Shown here: positions 11,672 to 22,810 of the stretch, piece by piece | Position numbering within the stretch: position 1 is the first letter of the stretch | How the letters are laid out: every line of letters begins with the position of its first letter | Source: Begonia masoniana | Taxonomy: Eukaryota > Streptophyta > Magnoliopsida > Cucurbitales > Begoniaceae | Reading direction: 5' to 3' | Length of the DNA stretch: 64,000 bases | NCBI GenBank assembly: GCA_022432975.1 | Contig: CM039512.1 | Span: 42,569,124-42,633,123, forward strand | Position numbers and translations under genes: made by a program | The notes under the pieces: generated by a model | The model's input: the letters and a program-made list of their open reading frames with translations, nothing else | The model's database searches: none | What the model was told of the DNA's origin: nothing

Positions 11672-13757
11672 TGTAGCACCCGGCTTTTTTTAACCAATTT
11701 ACTTTATCAATTTATAATGAACGTTTTATGGATGAAATTGAGAGAATTAGTGATTAGGTTAATATATGATGGAGTAAGGGCAGGATGGTAAATTGAGATA
11801 TTATTGGATAACGTATTTAATGAAAGACTTAATGAGGTTTAGCTGCCACCGTTCCATGATTTTCCATTCTCGGTATTCAGCTCAAGCTCAGCAGAACTCC
11901 AGGCGATTTTCCCCCTACGATCTCCGTCCCTTAAGCTAAGTAAGTTTTCCTCTTCATTTTCCTGAGATTTTGGTGGTTAGATAGCAGAGAAAGTACAATG
12001 TGTGTATTTTTGAGAATGCTGTGAGTGAGTTGATTTCGAGTTTAGTGTTGAATCTAGAATGTACGATGACCAGAGCTTCCAAACTAATTTTCTTAGATTC
12101 CTGAATAGTTTAGAATGAAGTTTAACTAATGCACTGTCTACGGTTTTAGGTTTGAGCAAAACCCGAAGTGGTTAGCAACCACAAATTTCCCAAGAAATCC
12201 AAGTAAGTAGAGTTTGCTTGTGCCTTCGGGCTTACATCACAAAACAGTAGGTTATTGTATGTTTGAATGTTTTGGTTTGGTCATGCATCATGTTTTTGAA
12301 AGATCACGAAAATGAATTTACATGGAATGAATGGTAAGGCATGAACAAAATGTATCATGATAGCTATTAAGGGAAGTAATCCACCCCTAAACTGATGAAG
12401 TGGATTTATTACATTGGGAGAGTTGATCCCGCTCCCAAGGGAATCTGGGGATCATGATAGCTATTAAGGGAACTAATCCACCCCTTAACTGATGAAGATG
12501 ATTTATTACTTTGGGAGAATTGATCTCACTCCCAATGGAATTATGAGATCAGAACGTGAAGAATGTGATTGCAACTGAGTTGTGAATGTAGAAACTGCAT
12601 GATTAAGATTTACATTTCAGCATTTCATTTCATTGTTGCTCTACTTGCTTAACATTAAGCTAAAAGACGAGTTTTGTGATGTAGGTGTTGAGAATACCAC
12701 TAGTGATTACCCTGAATTGCCAAATGAGTAGTTGAAGTTGGGGGAGCACCTTCATGCCAAGGATTGGGTGACTGATGAGGCGGTTTAACTAATGTCAAAT
12801 GGTGTGAAGGTTTAGTAGATAATGTTTCAATTTTAGTATGTTGAGAATTCATGACAGTAGTGGTTTTAACAATTTGAATACGTTTTTTTTTGGGTTTTTC
12901 TGATAGTTGTATTCTGCTGGGTTTTAAATGTTAGTTCGTACTGGATTTTGAGTAATGCAAAGATTTATAATGTTTTCTGAAAGGTTTTAAGGAAATGAAC
13001 AACTCCTTATTTCAGTGAGTTGTTCTGATATAGGATATGAGGAGTTGAATTGTTGCCCTGTTTTCTACTGATTGAAATCGTGAGTTTAAGTCTATCGATA
13101 GAAGATGCTAATTTTCTACCGGTAGAAGCAGTTTTAAGTCTATCGGTAGAAGATGTTAACTTTCTACCGGTAGAAGCAGCTTTAAGCCTACCGGTAGATG
13201 CAGTATGTTCATCTATCGGTGGATGTGTGTAAAAGTCTTTTGTCGTTTTGTGACCGGTATATATAGTTTGTCTATTGGAGAACGTAAGTCTACCGGTAGA
13301 TGCAGTATGTTGTTCTATCGGTGGATATGTGTAGAAGTTTTGTCGTTTAGCGATCGGTGGATGTCGCGTGTTAAGCTTACCGGGTGATGTAGTAATATGT
13401 TTGTCGACGTCATCGGTAGAAGCCTTCCATTTTCTATTTCTGCTTCTTCCGTTGACTTTATTCATCGGCAGATGCGTTTGACTTCTGCGACTTCTCAAGT
13501 ATTTCACGATTTAAACCTCTATTTCTTTTTGGCCGATTATTTCTTAACATTCCAAACGATTATTTTAACAATGTATCACAGTTTTGTTTAACTCTATTAT
13601 TGTTCAAATGATTTCCGCTGCAAGTTTAAATGTCTTGAGGTTTTAGAAAAATGTCAAATTTTGACTTTCGAGCGAAGTTTAAATTTGGTCCAAAGTTCTT
13701 AGTTAGTTTTCGGGTTTATGAGTAACAAATTGGGTTCAGAAAACTTGGGGCGTTACA
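11672..13757 (+). repeat. 3' LTR of Tekay element 1
   Basis: 2,086 bp and nearly identical to the 5' LTR, with small differences such as CCCTCA/CCATGA near 11853 and single-base changes throughout. The palindromic array recurs at about 13092-13420. Confidence 0.95.
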
Positions 13758-13762
13758 CCATT

Positions 13763-14117
13763 AAAATTTATTGGTCATAAATCCTTTGGTAAATTGCAAT
13801 GGGTTGCTAAAGGAACCAAAACTAACCATCATAGACTAAAAAAGATTTGGGTGTCAAAGAAATGTATGTAACTTTGCTTGTAGGTTGGAATATCTACCGT
13901 AAAAGGCGAAAGTATCTTGACAATGGGTGGATCAAGGCCTATGACAGGAGATAGCTCAAACATCACCTCCTTTACCACAAGGCAAGAAGATATGATCAAG
14001 GGAGAGTTAAAAGTTGAAGTTATAAGTATTGAAAATTTATCTATAGTTTGTGGATTCACTATAGATTCGTTTATGCTTGAACTTGAGTTTCTCTTCTTTG
14101 CTTTATTTTGTGGTTAA
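13763..14117 (+). pseudogene. Copia gag end and protease remnant
   Basis: Continuation of the copia frame interrupted at 4911. The first part (13775-13870) reads HKSFGKLQWVAKGTKTNHHR, the linker after the gag zinc knuckle. The part from about 13917 reads GGSRPMTGDSSNITSF, a decayed match to the copia protease start (family form D-S-G-C-S-R-H-M-T-G); the catalytic Asp is no longer in frame. Integrase, RT and RNase H are missing before the LTR at 14441, so a large internal deletion has removed most of pol. Confidence 0.75.
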
Positions 14118-14440
14118 TCTTCTTGAATTGAGATGTCTAACTTTGGTATGCTATTTTTTTTTAATTATTGTCTTATTGAATTTAATGGTATTTTTACCCT
14201 TTTCTTTTGTTGGTTTTTATGATTCCAACTCTACTTTTCATATAAATTGCTATCTTGGATTCGTATTCTCTTGTTTATTTCTATTGGTGTAACCTTTGGT
14301 TTGATTTCTGCATGATTACTGCAATATTTTTTATTGATAGGTTATAGCATAATATCTCTAAAGCTATAGTAATTTATTTGATCAAGTAAAGATAATTGCA
14401 TAACTTAGAATAAGATTGTCATCATAAAAAAAGGAGAGAT
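14118..14440 (+). other. Copia 3' internal region with polypurine tract
   Basis: AT-rich, non-coding remains of the copia interior. At 14425-14440 the run AAAAAAAGGAGAGAT is a polypurine tract directly in front of TGTTGGCTTAATG, the LTR start. Nothing else recognisable. Confidence 0.6.
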
Positions 14441-14834
14441 TGTTGGCTTAATGAGTGTTAAGCATTATTCGTTTTGATAAAGAAAGTGATTATATGCTTT
14501 GAACTTATTCCAAGTTATTTTGATAATTATGAGTATAGCTATTATATTCATGCTCTCTTTGGAAATACCCTTAATGAGGGCTATTTGATTATATTAACAT
14601 GTTTGTTTAAGTTCTTTTAGTGAAATGTGAAGCATTTATGATTTAGATGCAAAAAAGTGAAAAGAAACAGTTCAAAGTGTCGACAAGACCCACTTCTCAC
14701 TCCTTTCTCTTTAAAATCTTTCCTTTTCTTTCCTTTTTTCTTATTCTTTCGATGTTGGATTTTTTTTAAGATTTTTTGTTATCAAAATATTATAACATGT
14801 TAAACGTTCTTCTTTTTTTCTATAATATAAAAAT
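14441..14834 (+). mobile_element. Copia 3' LTR, start only
   Basis: Begins TGTTGGCTTAATGAG after the polypurine tract; its first about 140 bp match the remnant at 1372-1508. The end of the LTR is not identified. It may be interrupted at 14834 by the Mutator-like element that follows. Confidence 0.65.
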
Positions 14835-15092
14835 GGGTTAAAATCATTTTACCCTCAAAGTAAGTTTATACTAAAAATAAACATTAAATAATTGATCACG
14901 GGTGTTAACTGTGGGATAAAGGGGGACTGTTCTCAAAGAACGGTCCCCCATTCTCCCACCCTATTTAAGGATTCTCTCGCTCTCCATTCTCGCCCATAAA
15001 CATTTTCTAAAGAATATTTGACTATTTCTGCTTTAATATCATTCAAATAATTATATTCATTCCCAAAAAAAAAATCGATGAGATTTCTTCTC

Positions 15093-15272
15093 TTACCGTC
15101 TGCTTTCTAGAGTTCTGGAGGTCGAATGCACCTCGATTTCTTCATTTCCATATATGTGATCGAATGCTCGAAGATCACCATATGCAGGAGTGGCGTGTGA
15201 ATACCAATCGAGATCCACATCAAAAGTTGTTGGCTCGTCTAGATCAACTGCTCTAGGTGAATCAGAATTCAT
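15093..15272 (-). CDS. Unrecognised 59-residue open frame, possible exon
   Basis: ATG at 15272 reading leftwards to a stop at 15093, giving an acidic 59-residue peptide that begins MNSDSPRAVDLDEPTTFDVD. I do not recognise it. Just before its stop the sequence reads CGGTAAGAG, a good splice-donor match, so it could be a first exon rather than a complete product. It lies downstream of, and in the same direction as, the broken transposon-protein gene. It could equally be chance. Confidence 0.25.
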   Translation of the reverse strand: MNSDSPRAVDLDEPTTFDVDLDWYSHATPAYGDLRAFDHIYGNEEIEVHSTSRTLESRR

Positions 15273-15361
15273 CGTCGTCGCTTATACAACGAAAATTTTC
15301 TAGAGCAAGACAATATCTTCAGAATTTGAGAAAGTTAGAAATATCTTCAGAATGTAATTTG

Positions 15362-15500
15362 ATATATCGGTTTCATCGGACTAGAAGGACATCGCAAAGT
15401 TTAATGCTTGCAAGACAGATTTGAGTATAGTTCAACTCAAACTTGTCTTGCAAACATTAAGCTTTGCGATGTCCTTCTGGTCCGATGAAGCCGATATAAC
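15362..15500. repeat. Imperfect inverted repeat (hairpin about 140 nt) with a third direct copy
   Basis: The arm 15362-15427 (landmark GAAGGACATCGCAAAG) pairs with 15432-15500 (CTTTGCGATGTCCTTC) over about 64 positions with few mismatches, most of them C/T-type changes that become G:U pairs in RNA from one strand or the other. A third, more diverged copy of the right arm follows at about 15545-15612. No coding potential. Confidence 0.8.
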
Positions 15501-15639
15501 AAATTATATAAAAAATAATAATTACAATTTGAAATATCTTGAGCACTCAAATTTTCCTTGCAAACATTAAACTTTGAGATGTCCTTCTGGGCGATGAAGC
15601 CGATATAATAAATTACATTCCAAAGATATTTCAAATTGT

Positions 15640-15985
15640 AATTAATTAATTTTTTTAAATAAAATTTGTTTATTTTAGGTTATATTAAGAATACTTATCT
15701 ATTAAAGGTTATTCAAATCAGAATTATTTATTTGTTTCAGTTTATTTAAACAAAAAAAATTGAAAAAATGGACAGAGTTTCATTTTTTTTATGACTCTTC
15801 CATAACTATCTTCAGACAGTTCCTGCAAATTCAAATCACAAATATAGACCCAACAACCAGATTCTAGTACGTATAATAAACATCAAGACATAAAATGGAA
15901 AGTAAAGTACATCAAAATACAAAAAAGTATAGTACATCATATTTACAGACGAAATGTAAAGTACATAAAATGAAATATAAAATAT
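15640..15985. other. AT-rich stretch with short AAAGTACAT repeats
   Basis: No gene. AAAGTACATCA, TAGTACATCA and AAAGTACATAA recur at about 15900-15975, just downstream of the minus-strand transposon-protein gene; they may be part of its 3' end. Confidence 0.5.
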
Positions 15986-15989
15986 CTTA

Positions 15990-17275
15990 TGTCGGAGGGA
16001 CATCGTCGTCTCCGTCCACCATTCAATCCGTCAGCCTGTCAGTGAGCTCTCTAAGGGACTCACTGAGATAGTCCAGTGATTCGACCACCCTTTGCTGACT
16101 AGCGACAAGCTCCCCGACCCCTCCTATGAGGGACTCCATCCTCTGGTCCCTCTGCTGCTGCATCTGTTGCATATGTTGATGCATTTGCTGTTGCTGATGC
16201 ATCTGCTGCTGCTACTGATGTATCTGCTGCTGCATCTCATAAATCTGCTGCATTTGCTGCATTATATCCCAGCTACTATGAACCTGAGGGGCAAATGTCA
16301 TTGCGGTCACGTCCTCGGTGGCGGGGGTGTCCTCGGTCGCGAGGGTGGGGGCATCCTCTATCGGAACATCCCGCGATGTGGAGGCTCCGAAATCTCCTTT
16401 AACCATCCAAGACCCGTTGACTACGACTAGGCCCATCCGAGTAAATGGATCCTGTCAAATAGATCGACAGATCTATGTGATCTGATCTGCTGTCCACTAG
16501 GCACCTGAATCTGAGAATGCTGGATGATCTTTCAAATCAAAGTCTAAAACAGCAGATTTTTATTCCTGGTTCGCCCAACCTCAAGCATGTGATCTATAAT
16601 CATGTATCATGGGTCGAACATCGTGCCGCTTTAGAGCTTCTCCATGATATATAAATCTATCTAGCTAACGAGATCTCTATAACTATCTCTTGGAAGGATG
16701 GTGTGGCTGATCAGGTTGTGTACCACCCTAGCTTTGACGTACATAGCCTTCGATCTTGGCTTCACAAACCCTGCAATTCCTGAATTGTGGTGGATTTGCC
16801 CAAGGAACTCTAGTCCCTCTGCTATTCTGAAGAAATCACACTCTCGAGAACTGTGATAGTATCTCTCGGCCTCAGTGTTTGCAAATCCCAGTAAATTTTT
16901 TATAACAACTGGAGAGATGACAACTTCTATACCGAATAGGTACGTCTTCAATCACCCGGTCCTCCCGATACTAACCAAGTTGACATAAAACAGATGAATA
17001 ACTCTATCGCAATTGTTGCCCTTCATGTTGTATACCCAGTGCAATGAGATGTTGTCAAATATCTCATTAACCTCCAAAGACTCCTAACAGCTAAAATTGG
17101 CAGTCTTCCTATAAATAATCGAGTGGATTCCCGTATCCTACTCGTACTGCTCTTGACACCTCTCGTTATGAAATTCCATGAAAAAATAACTAGGAGGCGG
17201 TTGAGGCACTTGATCTAGCGCCCAGTTTGATTGGCCACCTTGTGACATCCGAGGAGCCTTTCGACCAATAAACAT
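15990..17275 (-). pseudogene. Broken plant transposon-protein-like gene
   Basis: From ATG 17275 (MFIGRKAPRMSQGG) one minus frame runs to about 16660 with internal stops after residues 46 and 66 and one just before 16951. The segment 16951-16661 contains LLGFANTEAE and YVKARVVHNLISHTILPR, which resemble the family annotated in plants as putative plant transposon protein. A later part in a different frame (16436-16212) ends in a Gln/Met-rich run, followed by a coiled-coil-like stretch to about 15990. Family recognition is from memory and moderate. The molecular role of the family is not established; association with mobile elements is the main known fact. Several stops and a frame change show it is dead. 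Confidence 0.55.
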
Positions 17276-17593
17276 TCTTGGGGAGGCAATTTTTGAGTTT
17301 TCAGATTTTTTGAAATTTTTGGCTAGAACATAGCTCGGATTTTTTGGGATTTCAGTGTGAAATTTTTTTTATGATTTTTAGTGTGAAAAATTTTGTGATT
17401 TTCACGAAAAACCCTTAGTTTTTAGCAATTTTCCACTAAGGCTAAGGTTTTTGGCTAGGTTTTTCGATTTCCTCGAAGGCTTTTCACAGATTTTGGAGAA
17501 AAATGATCGGAATTGATGATTTCGGCAACAAAACGCACGGATCTGAGAGTTTGGACGAGAGAAAACTAGTTTCTGCAAAAAACCTGTTTGTTT

Positions 17594-17605
17594 CCTTATA
17601 TACTA
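17594..17605 (-). promoter_or_regulatory. Candidate TATA box of the transposon-protein gene
   Basis: On the minus strand the sequence reads TATATAAGGAAAC, a strong plant TATA match, about 320 nt upstream of the ATG at 17275. The chromovirus LTR begins only about 40 bp further upstream, so the core promoter is intact but separated from its distal sequence. Confidence 0.45.
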
Positions 17606-17645
17606 ACGCAGAACGTCAAACCGTGTAAGGATGAACACCCCCCGG

Positions 17646-18100
17646 TGTTACGGTCCTACTTCTCAAGAGGGCTAACAAGACCGTAACCCATTATCACAAT
17701 TACAATGGGTCAGCCTACGAGCGTACCAACGGCATCGAGAGCTCACTTCTTTAGATCGGCTTCTTGTCTAACGAGTAAGCAACGAGGGAACGAAATTATC
17801 CGAAAAGAGTGTCATTGAGTATAGTGAGCATAAAGAGAGAGTGTGTAAAAAGCTTGTTCATTGATTGACCGCAAATTATATTGGTAGGTAGGGGGTCTAT
17901 GTGCTATCATGCCTCTCCCCTAAAGAAAATCTTGACCATCTTCACTATGACAGTAGTATACATGCTATAGTGGCGAGGAGTCATTTTCTAGAAATAGAAA
18001 GAAAATAGATACAACTGAATTACTTAAAAAAGGAAATAAATCTACCTAACAGCATCGGCGGCCATAGACAACATGCCTTGGACAAGCCCGGACCTTGACA
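17646..18100 (-). repeat. 3' LTR of chromovirus
   Basis: 455 bp, minus orientation. Compared with the partner LTR it has an extra segment near 17710-17740 and numerous point changes. Confidence 0.88.
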
Positions 18101-18113
18101 TTCTCCCCTATTT
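18101..18113 (-). other. Polypurine tract (chromovirus)
   Basis: Reads AAATAGGGGAGAA on the minus strand, immediately before the LTR start TGTCAAGG. Confidence 0.75.
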
Positions 18114-18131
18114 GAACTGTTGACATCCTCG

Positions 18132-18820
18132 TTAACTCTGCTTCCATTTGAATTCTTCGATCTTCTGTGATGAGTCCTCCAAGTCTTTTGCTTTATCCCA
18201 AGATACTTTGTCGTCTCCTAGTCCTTTCCACCTGACGAGATATTCCTGGTACTTTTGTCGGCCTATTCTGACGCTTCGATCTGCAAGGATTTCTTCAACT
18301 TCTTTCTTCTTTTGGTTGCTGATGGAGATATTTGGTCTAGAGATGTCGTTCCTTTCTTTGTCCTCGTCATCTGGATGATAGGGCTTTAAGTTGCTAACAT
18401 GGATCACTGAGTGGATTTTGAGCCATGATGGAAGATTAACTCTGTAGGACGTTCCCCCAACCTTCTCGATGACTTTGATAGGGCCTTCATATTTCCTGAC
18501 AAGTCGCTAGTTTTTCTTCCTTCTCAAGCGAAGTTCTTCGGGTAACAACTTAACCAGTACAAAGTCACTGGCCTTAAACTCCATTGGCCGCCATTTCTTA
18601 TTTGCCACTTCTTCATATGCTTAGAGGCTCGCTCTAGGTAAGCTCGAGCTATCTCTGTATTGTGCTTCCATTCCTTAGAGAAGTTGTAAGCTTTTGGACT
18701 CTTTCCAAAATATGGCTGCTGTAAGGTGTGGGGCATGATTGGCTGTCTCCCACAAACCGCTTCAAACGGGCTCATTCCAGTTGAAGAGCTCTTTTGACAA
18801 TTAAAACAAAATTGTGCCAC
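18132..18820 (-). pseudogene. Chromovirus integrase C-terminus and chromodomain
   Basis: The segment 18820-18524 contains the end of the integrase core (GMSPFEAVCGRQP) and the helical part before the GPY/F module. The segment 18407-18132 starts HVSNLKPYHPD and contains a chromodomain, EYLVRWKGLGDDKVSWDKAKDL at about residues 54-75 of 91, ending IEEFKWKQS. Chromodomains bind methylated histone H3 tails and direct integration to heterochromatin. The two parts are in different frames, and the intervening GPY/F stretch holds stops. Confidence 0.85.
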
Positions 18821-20790
18821 ATCGAGTAGACTCAGCTAATTCTTCTGATTAGTATTGATGAAGTGTCACAAATATTCTTCGAGTAAGCTGTTGAAGAGTT
18901 CCGTTTGACCGTCTGTTTGGGGGTGGTAGCTGGAAGAGATATTCAAGCTCGATCCAAGTAACTGGAACAGTTCTAGCTAAAAGGATCCAGTGAATCGAGG
19001 ATCTCTATCACTGACAATTCTTTGAGGAATCCCCTACAGCTTCACTATATGCTTGAAGAAGAGTTGGGCAGTTGTCTCTGCAGGACAGTGTTTTAGAGCA
19101 GCAATGAACGTGGCATACTTAGAAAACCAATCGACGACCACCAATATTGCTTCAAAGTCGTTGGCAGATGGCAAGTTTGTGATGAAGTCAAGGAAACGCT
19201 CTCCCAAGGTGTTTCTGGTACCTGTAGAGGTTTCAGTAGGTCTGCAATCTTGTTCATTTCTACCTTATCTTGTTGGCACACCAAACATGTTTTGGTGTAC
19301 TGCATAACATCCCCCTTCATTTGAAGCTAGTAGTATCCTCTATTCAAGAGGGCATAAGTTCGCTACTAGCCTGCATGACCGATCCACAAAGTATCGTGGC
19401 ATTCTCGCAGAAAAGTACGCTGTAAGTTATTGCTTTGAGGAACATACAAACGGCTTCCTTTGGTGAAGAGCAAGTCGTTTTCAATTCAGAATTGTTAGGT
19501 CTTTTCTTCTTTCACAAGTTGCATTACAGCTTGAGCTGCGGGGTCATCTTGTAAACTATCTCAGATGCAATCTTTCAAGGATCTATTAACTTTACTTGCT
19601 TGAAGTTGAGATAGATAACATAGACTAGCGTACTTTGCCTTCTGACTCAAAGCATCAGCCACTCTATTGCTCTGGCCTGATTTGTGTTCGAAGTGAAAAT
19701 CGAATTCTGAAATTAATTCGTGCCAACGTGCCTGCTTGGCTGAGAGTTTTGGTTGTTTAAAGAAATGACAAATTGAGCTGTTATCTGTCTTTACGATGAA
19801 CTTCGATCCAAGCAGATATTGTCTCCACACACGCAGGCAATGTACTATGGCCAACATTTCCTTCTCGGAAGCAATGTATTTTCTCTCTGCTTCTTTCAAC
19901 TTGTGACTTTCGAAGGCGATAGGATGACCGTTCTGCATCAGGACTCCCCCTAGAGAAAAATCTGAGGCATCAGTCTCCACCTCGAATGGCTAAGTGACAT
20001 CGGGTAGTGCGAGCACATGCTCTTGTATCATAGCTTCTTTCTTATTAGCGAAGGATTTTTGGCATTCTGAGTTCCACTTCCAAAAAACATCTTTCTTTAA
20101 GAGTTCTATTAGGGGTGCGGCTCTCTTCGAGAATCCTTCTACAAATCGTCTATAATAATTGACAAGTCTGAAGAAGGAACATAGTTTGGTGACAGATGTC
20201 GGGGTCTTCCAATCTTTGATCATTCTTATCTTATCAGCGTCCATGCGAAGACGACCTTGTTCAATGATGTGGCCAAGGAATTTAATGGTCTTCTGAGCAA
20301 AAGTGCATTTCTCTTTCTTCACATATAGTTGGTTTTTCTTTAGTTTTTCGAGAACTAGGCGGAGATGAGCTTTGTGTTCTTCTAGGATCTCGTTGTAGAC
20401 AACGATGTCGTCAAGGTACACCACGACAAACTTGTCAAGGAATTCATGGAATACTTGATTCATGAGGGTGCAGAAGGTTACAGGGGCGTTTGTGAGCCCG
20501 AATGGTATTACCAAGAATTCAAAGGCTTCATAACTTGTTGCACACATTGTCTTGGGTTTGTCGCCTTCTGCAATCCTTACTTGGTAATAGCCAGATTGCA
20601 AATCCAGCTTGGTGAAGTACTTGGCCCTATATAATTGATCAAAAAGATCAGAGATGAGCGGAATAAGATACTTGTTGCGTACCGTGGCTTTATTGAGTGC
20701 CCGGTAATCTATACACATCCGCAGACTTCCATCCTTTTTCTTTTAGAACAACACAGATGCTCCAAAATGTGCTTTAGCAGGTCTGATGAA
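18821..20790 (-). pseudogene. Chromovirus RT, RNase H and integrase, broken
   Basis: RT starts before 20718 (CIDYRALNKATVRNKY) and holds the catalytic YLDD near 20419 within FVVVYLDDIVVY. RNase H follows in the same frame after a stop at about 19990 (TDASDFSLGG, then ADALSQ). The integrase zinc finger end TCLVCQQDK lies at about 19290-19265. The core region 18840-19090 is recognisable only in pieces. RT to the start of integrase share one frame; the rest is frame-shifted. In an intact element this enzyme set copies the RNA into DNA and inserts it; here it is inactive. Confidence 0.88.
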
Positions 20791-21097
20791 TCCGGCCTCA
20801 AGTAGCTCGTCCAATTACTTTCTTAATTCTGCTAGTTCTGGCGGAGCCATTCCATACGGGGCCCTTACAGGAGGTTTAGATCCTGGGCTTAGTTCAATCT
20901 GATGATCGATGTCCCTTCGTGGAGGTAATGTCTTGGGTAAGCAATCGGGCATGGTACTCCTGAACTCGTCCAAGACTTTTGAAATCTCAGGGTGTATTAT
21001 TTCCTCTTTTTTTTTTTGCTTATCTCTAACGAAACAATCATATATGTTGGATCATCGTGCTTCAGCCCTTTCTTGAATTGTATAGCAGAAATCATCT

Positions 21098-21649
21098 TTA
21101 TGTTGATAGCACTTGGTTGTTACTTGTGATTACTAAACATTTTGCTGAGGGTATTGGGATGACTTTATGTTCTAGCAAGAACTCCATCCCCAAGATAGTA
21201 TCAAAGTCATCCATCTGTGCTACGACAAAGTCAATGAGTCCCGTCCATGAGCTGAGTTTCAACTGGACTCTCCTTACAATTCCAAGTACCAGCATCGCTT
21301 TTGCATTTACTGTTTTCATCCTACCATCATTCTTTTCTAGCTTAAAACCAAGACGGTGAGCTTCCTTCTCCGTAATGAAGTTGTTAGTAGCTCCCGAGTT
21401 TATCATCGTACTTTTAGTAGATCTATTATTGATGAACAACTCCACATACAGGAGACCTTTATCTGGGATCTTCTTCAGCTCTTCCATCTGTTGTTGTATA
21501 GCTGACAAGAAAGTCATAGTCCCAACTTCAGCAAGCTCAGTGAATTCTTCTTCAACAACTTCCTTAACTGAGTTATCATCCTGAATCGAGGCTTGTAAGG
21601 CAGTTAAGGACACTCGGCTACTCGATGGGGTCCATTGTACAGAAAACAT
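21098..21649 (-). pseudogene. Chromovirus aspartic protease
   Basis: The protein segment of about 183 residues holds the retropepsin-like active site at about residues 80-85, but as INSGATNNFI. The catalytic Asp expected before Ser-Gly is Asn, which alone should abolish activity. Downstream the conserved DFDTILGMEFL is intact. It should cleave the gag-pol precursor in an intact element. Confidence 0.85.
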
Positions 21650-22769
21650 GACATAGGTCTATTTGTTGGTCGTTGGTTGCTGGTTGCTAGCACTTCTTGA
21701 TGCTTCGTAACCTTCTCTTGGGACGAATGGTTTCTTTTCAACAGTTCTTGTGTTCGGTTTCTGGAACTTGGTGGCGTTTGAGCTACTGGGAGTGTTCTTC
21801 TTTGGCCTAGGGTTCTTGATGTTATAATCGAACAATCGCTCTGCTGCTGTAAGTGCACTTGAAAGGCTTTGCACCCTTTGTTCATATAATTTGGTTCTGG
21901 CCCACGGTTTAAGACCTTCGATGAAAGTGAAGATCTTATCTTTTTCTGACATATCTCTAATATTCAACATGAGTCCCAAAAACTGTTTGACATATTCGCG
22001 AATGCTTGCAGTCTGCTTTAGTTCTCGAAGTAGCTTGCGGGCGTTGAACTCAACATTCTCTGGGAAGAATTGATCATTCAGTTGCCTTTTAGTTCTTCCC
22101 AAGTATCAATCACACATTCACCAATACTAATATCATGGTATTTTGATCTCCACCAAAGTTTTGCGTCACCAGTAAGATGCATTGTGACCAAGGTCAATTT
22201 CTATTCGTCATATATTTTAGTGGTCTTGAAATATTGTTCCATGTCGAAGATGAAATTCTCTATTTCTTTTGCATCGCGGGTTTCCCCAAAGGGTTTTGGC
22301 TCTAAGATTTTCACTTGACTAAACTCAGCAGCAGTAGTAGTCGGAGTTTGACTCTTTATGGCTCTCATAGTAAGGTTCAGTTTAATGTTGATCTCGGCAG
22401 TCTCGGCCCTGAGAGAATCAAACATTGTTCTGAAGTCCTTGGTTACTTGAGAAACAGTTTATGACAATTGGGTATGAGCGAGCTCGATCTCCTCGATGCG
22501 CTCCATGACCCCGATTATTGCACTTGTGGAACTTTCCCCCGTGTCAACTCCCTTTCTCTTTTCTTGTTGGGATTCGAGGGTCTCTACCCGATCCACCAGC
22601 TCTGGAATCGGCATGGCGTCTATTTTGTTGTGAATAGTTGCTATTTCAGTAGGAAATTCAAACATTTCCTTCATTCATTCCTCTATGAATCGAATGTTAT
22701 CCGGTATGTCTAGCAAAAACCATAGTTCTTCTTCCAACTCGACTTTTCCATCAAATTTTTCTTTGGCAT
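21610..22769 (-). pseudogene. Chromovirus gag, broken
   Basis: ATG near 22769. Segments 22674-22459 (coiled-coil-like, rich in Glu), 22425-22201 (PKPFGETRDAKEIENFIFDM) and 22102-21659 (capsid, REYVKQFLGLMLNI) are successive parts of gag in different frames. The zinc knuckle near 21620 reads CFLYNGPHRVAEC; the second Cys has become Tyr. At least two frameshifts and one stop. Confidence 0.8.
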
Positions 22770-22794
22770 GATTTCTCACGATTTTGAGCCAACT

Positions 22795-22808
22795 TGGCTC
22801 TGATACAA
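22795..22808 (-). other. Primer-binding site (chromovirus)
   Basis: Minus strand reads TTGTATCAGAGCC just inside the 5' LTR, one mismatch from the iMet primer site TGGTATCAGAGC. Confidence 0.7.
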
Positions 22809-22810
22809 AC

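Larger units (their letters stand above)
4912..13757 (+). mobile_element. Full-length Tekay/Del-type Ty3/gypsy retrotransposon
   Basis: LTRs at 4912-6998 and 11672-13757 begin TGTAGCACCCGG and end GGGGCGTTACA (TG...CA). The element is flanked by 5-bp target duplications CCATT at 4907-4911 and 13758-13762. Internal order is primer site, gag, protease, RT, RNase H, integrase, chromodomain-like tail, polypurine tract, as in Ty3/gypsy. The long LTRs and the C-terminal motif VKVLWHNQNMEETTWE match the Tekay/Del chromovirus lineage. LTRs differ at only scattered sites. The element inserted into copia gag. It is not autonomous because the polyprotein has seven in-frame stops and a late frameshift. 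Confidence 0.95.

Noticed and set aside
16092..16430. Plus-strand frame rich in Leu and His
   Set aside because: Antisense to the Gln/Met-rich end of the minus-strand transposon-protein gene; the composition is a mirror of CAG/CTG-type repeats.
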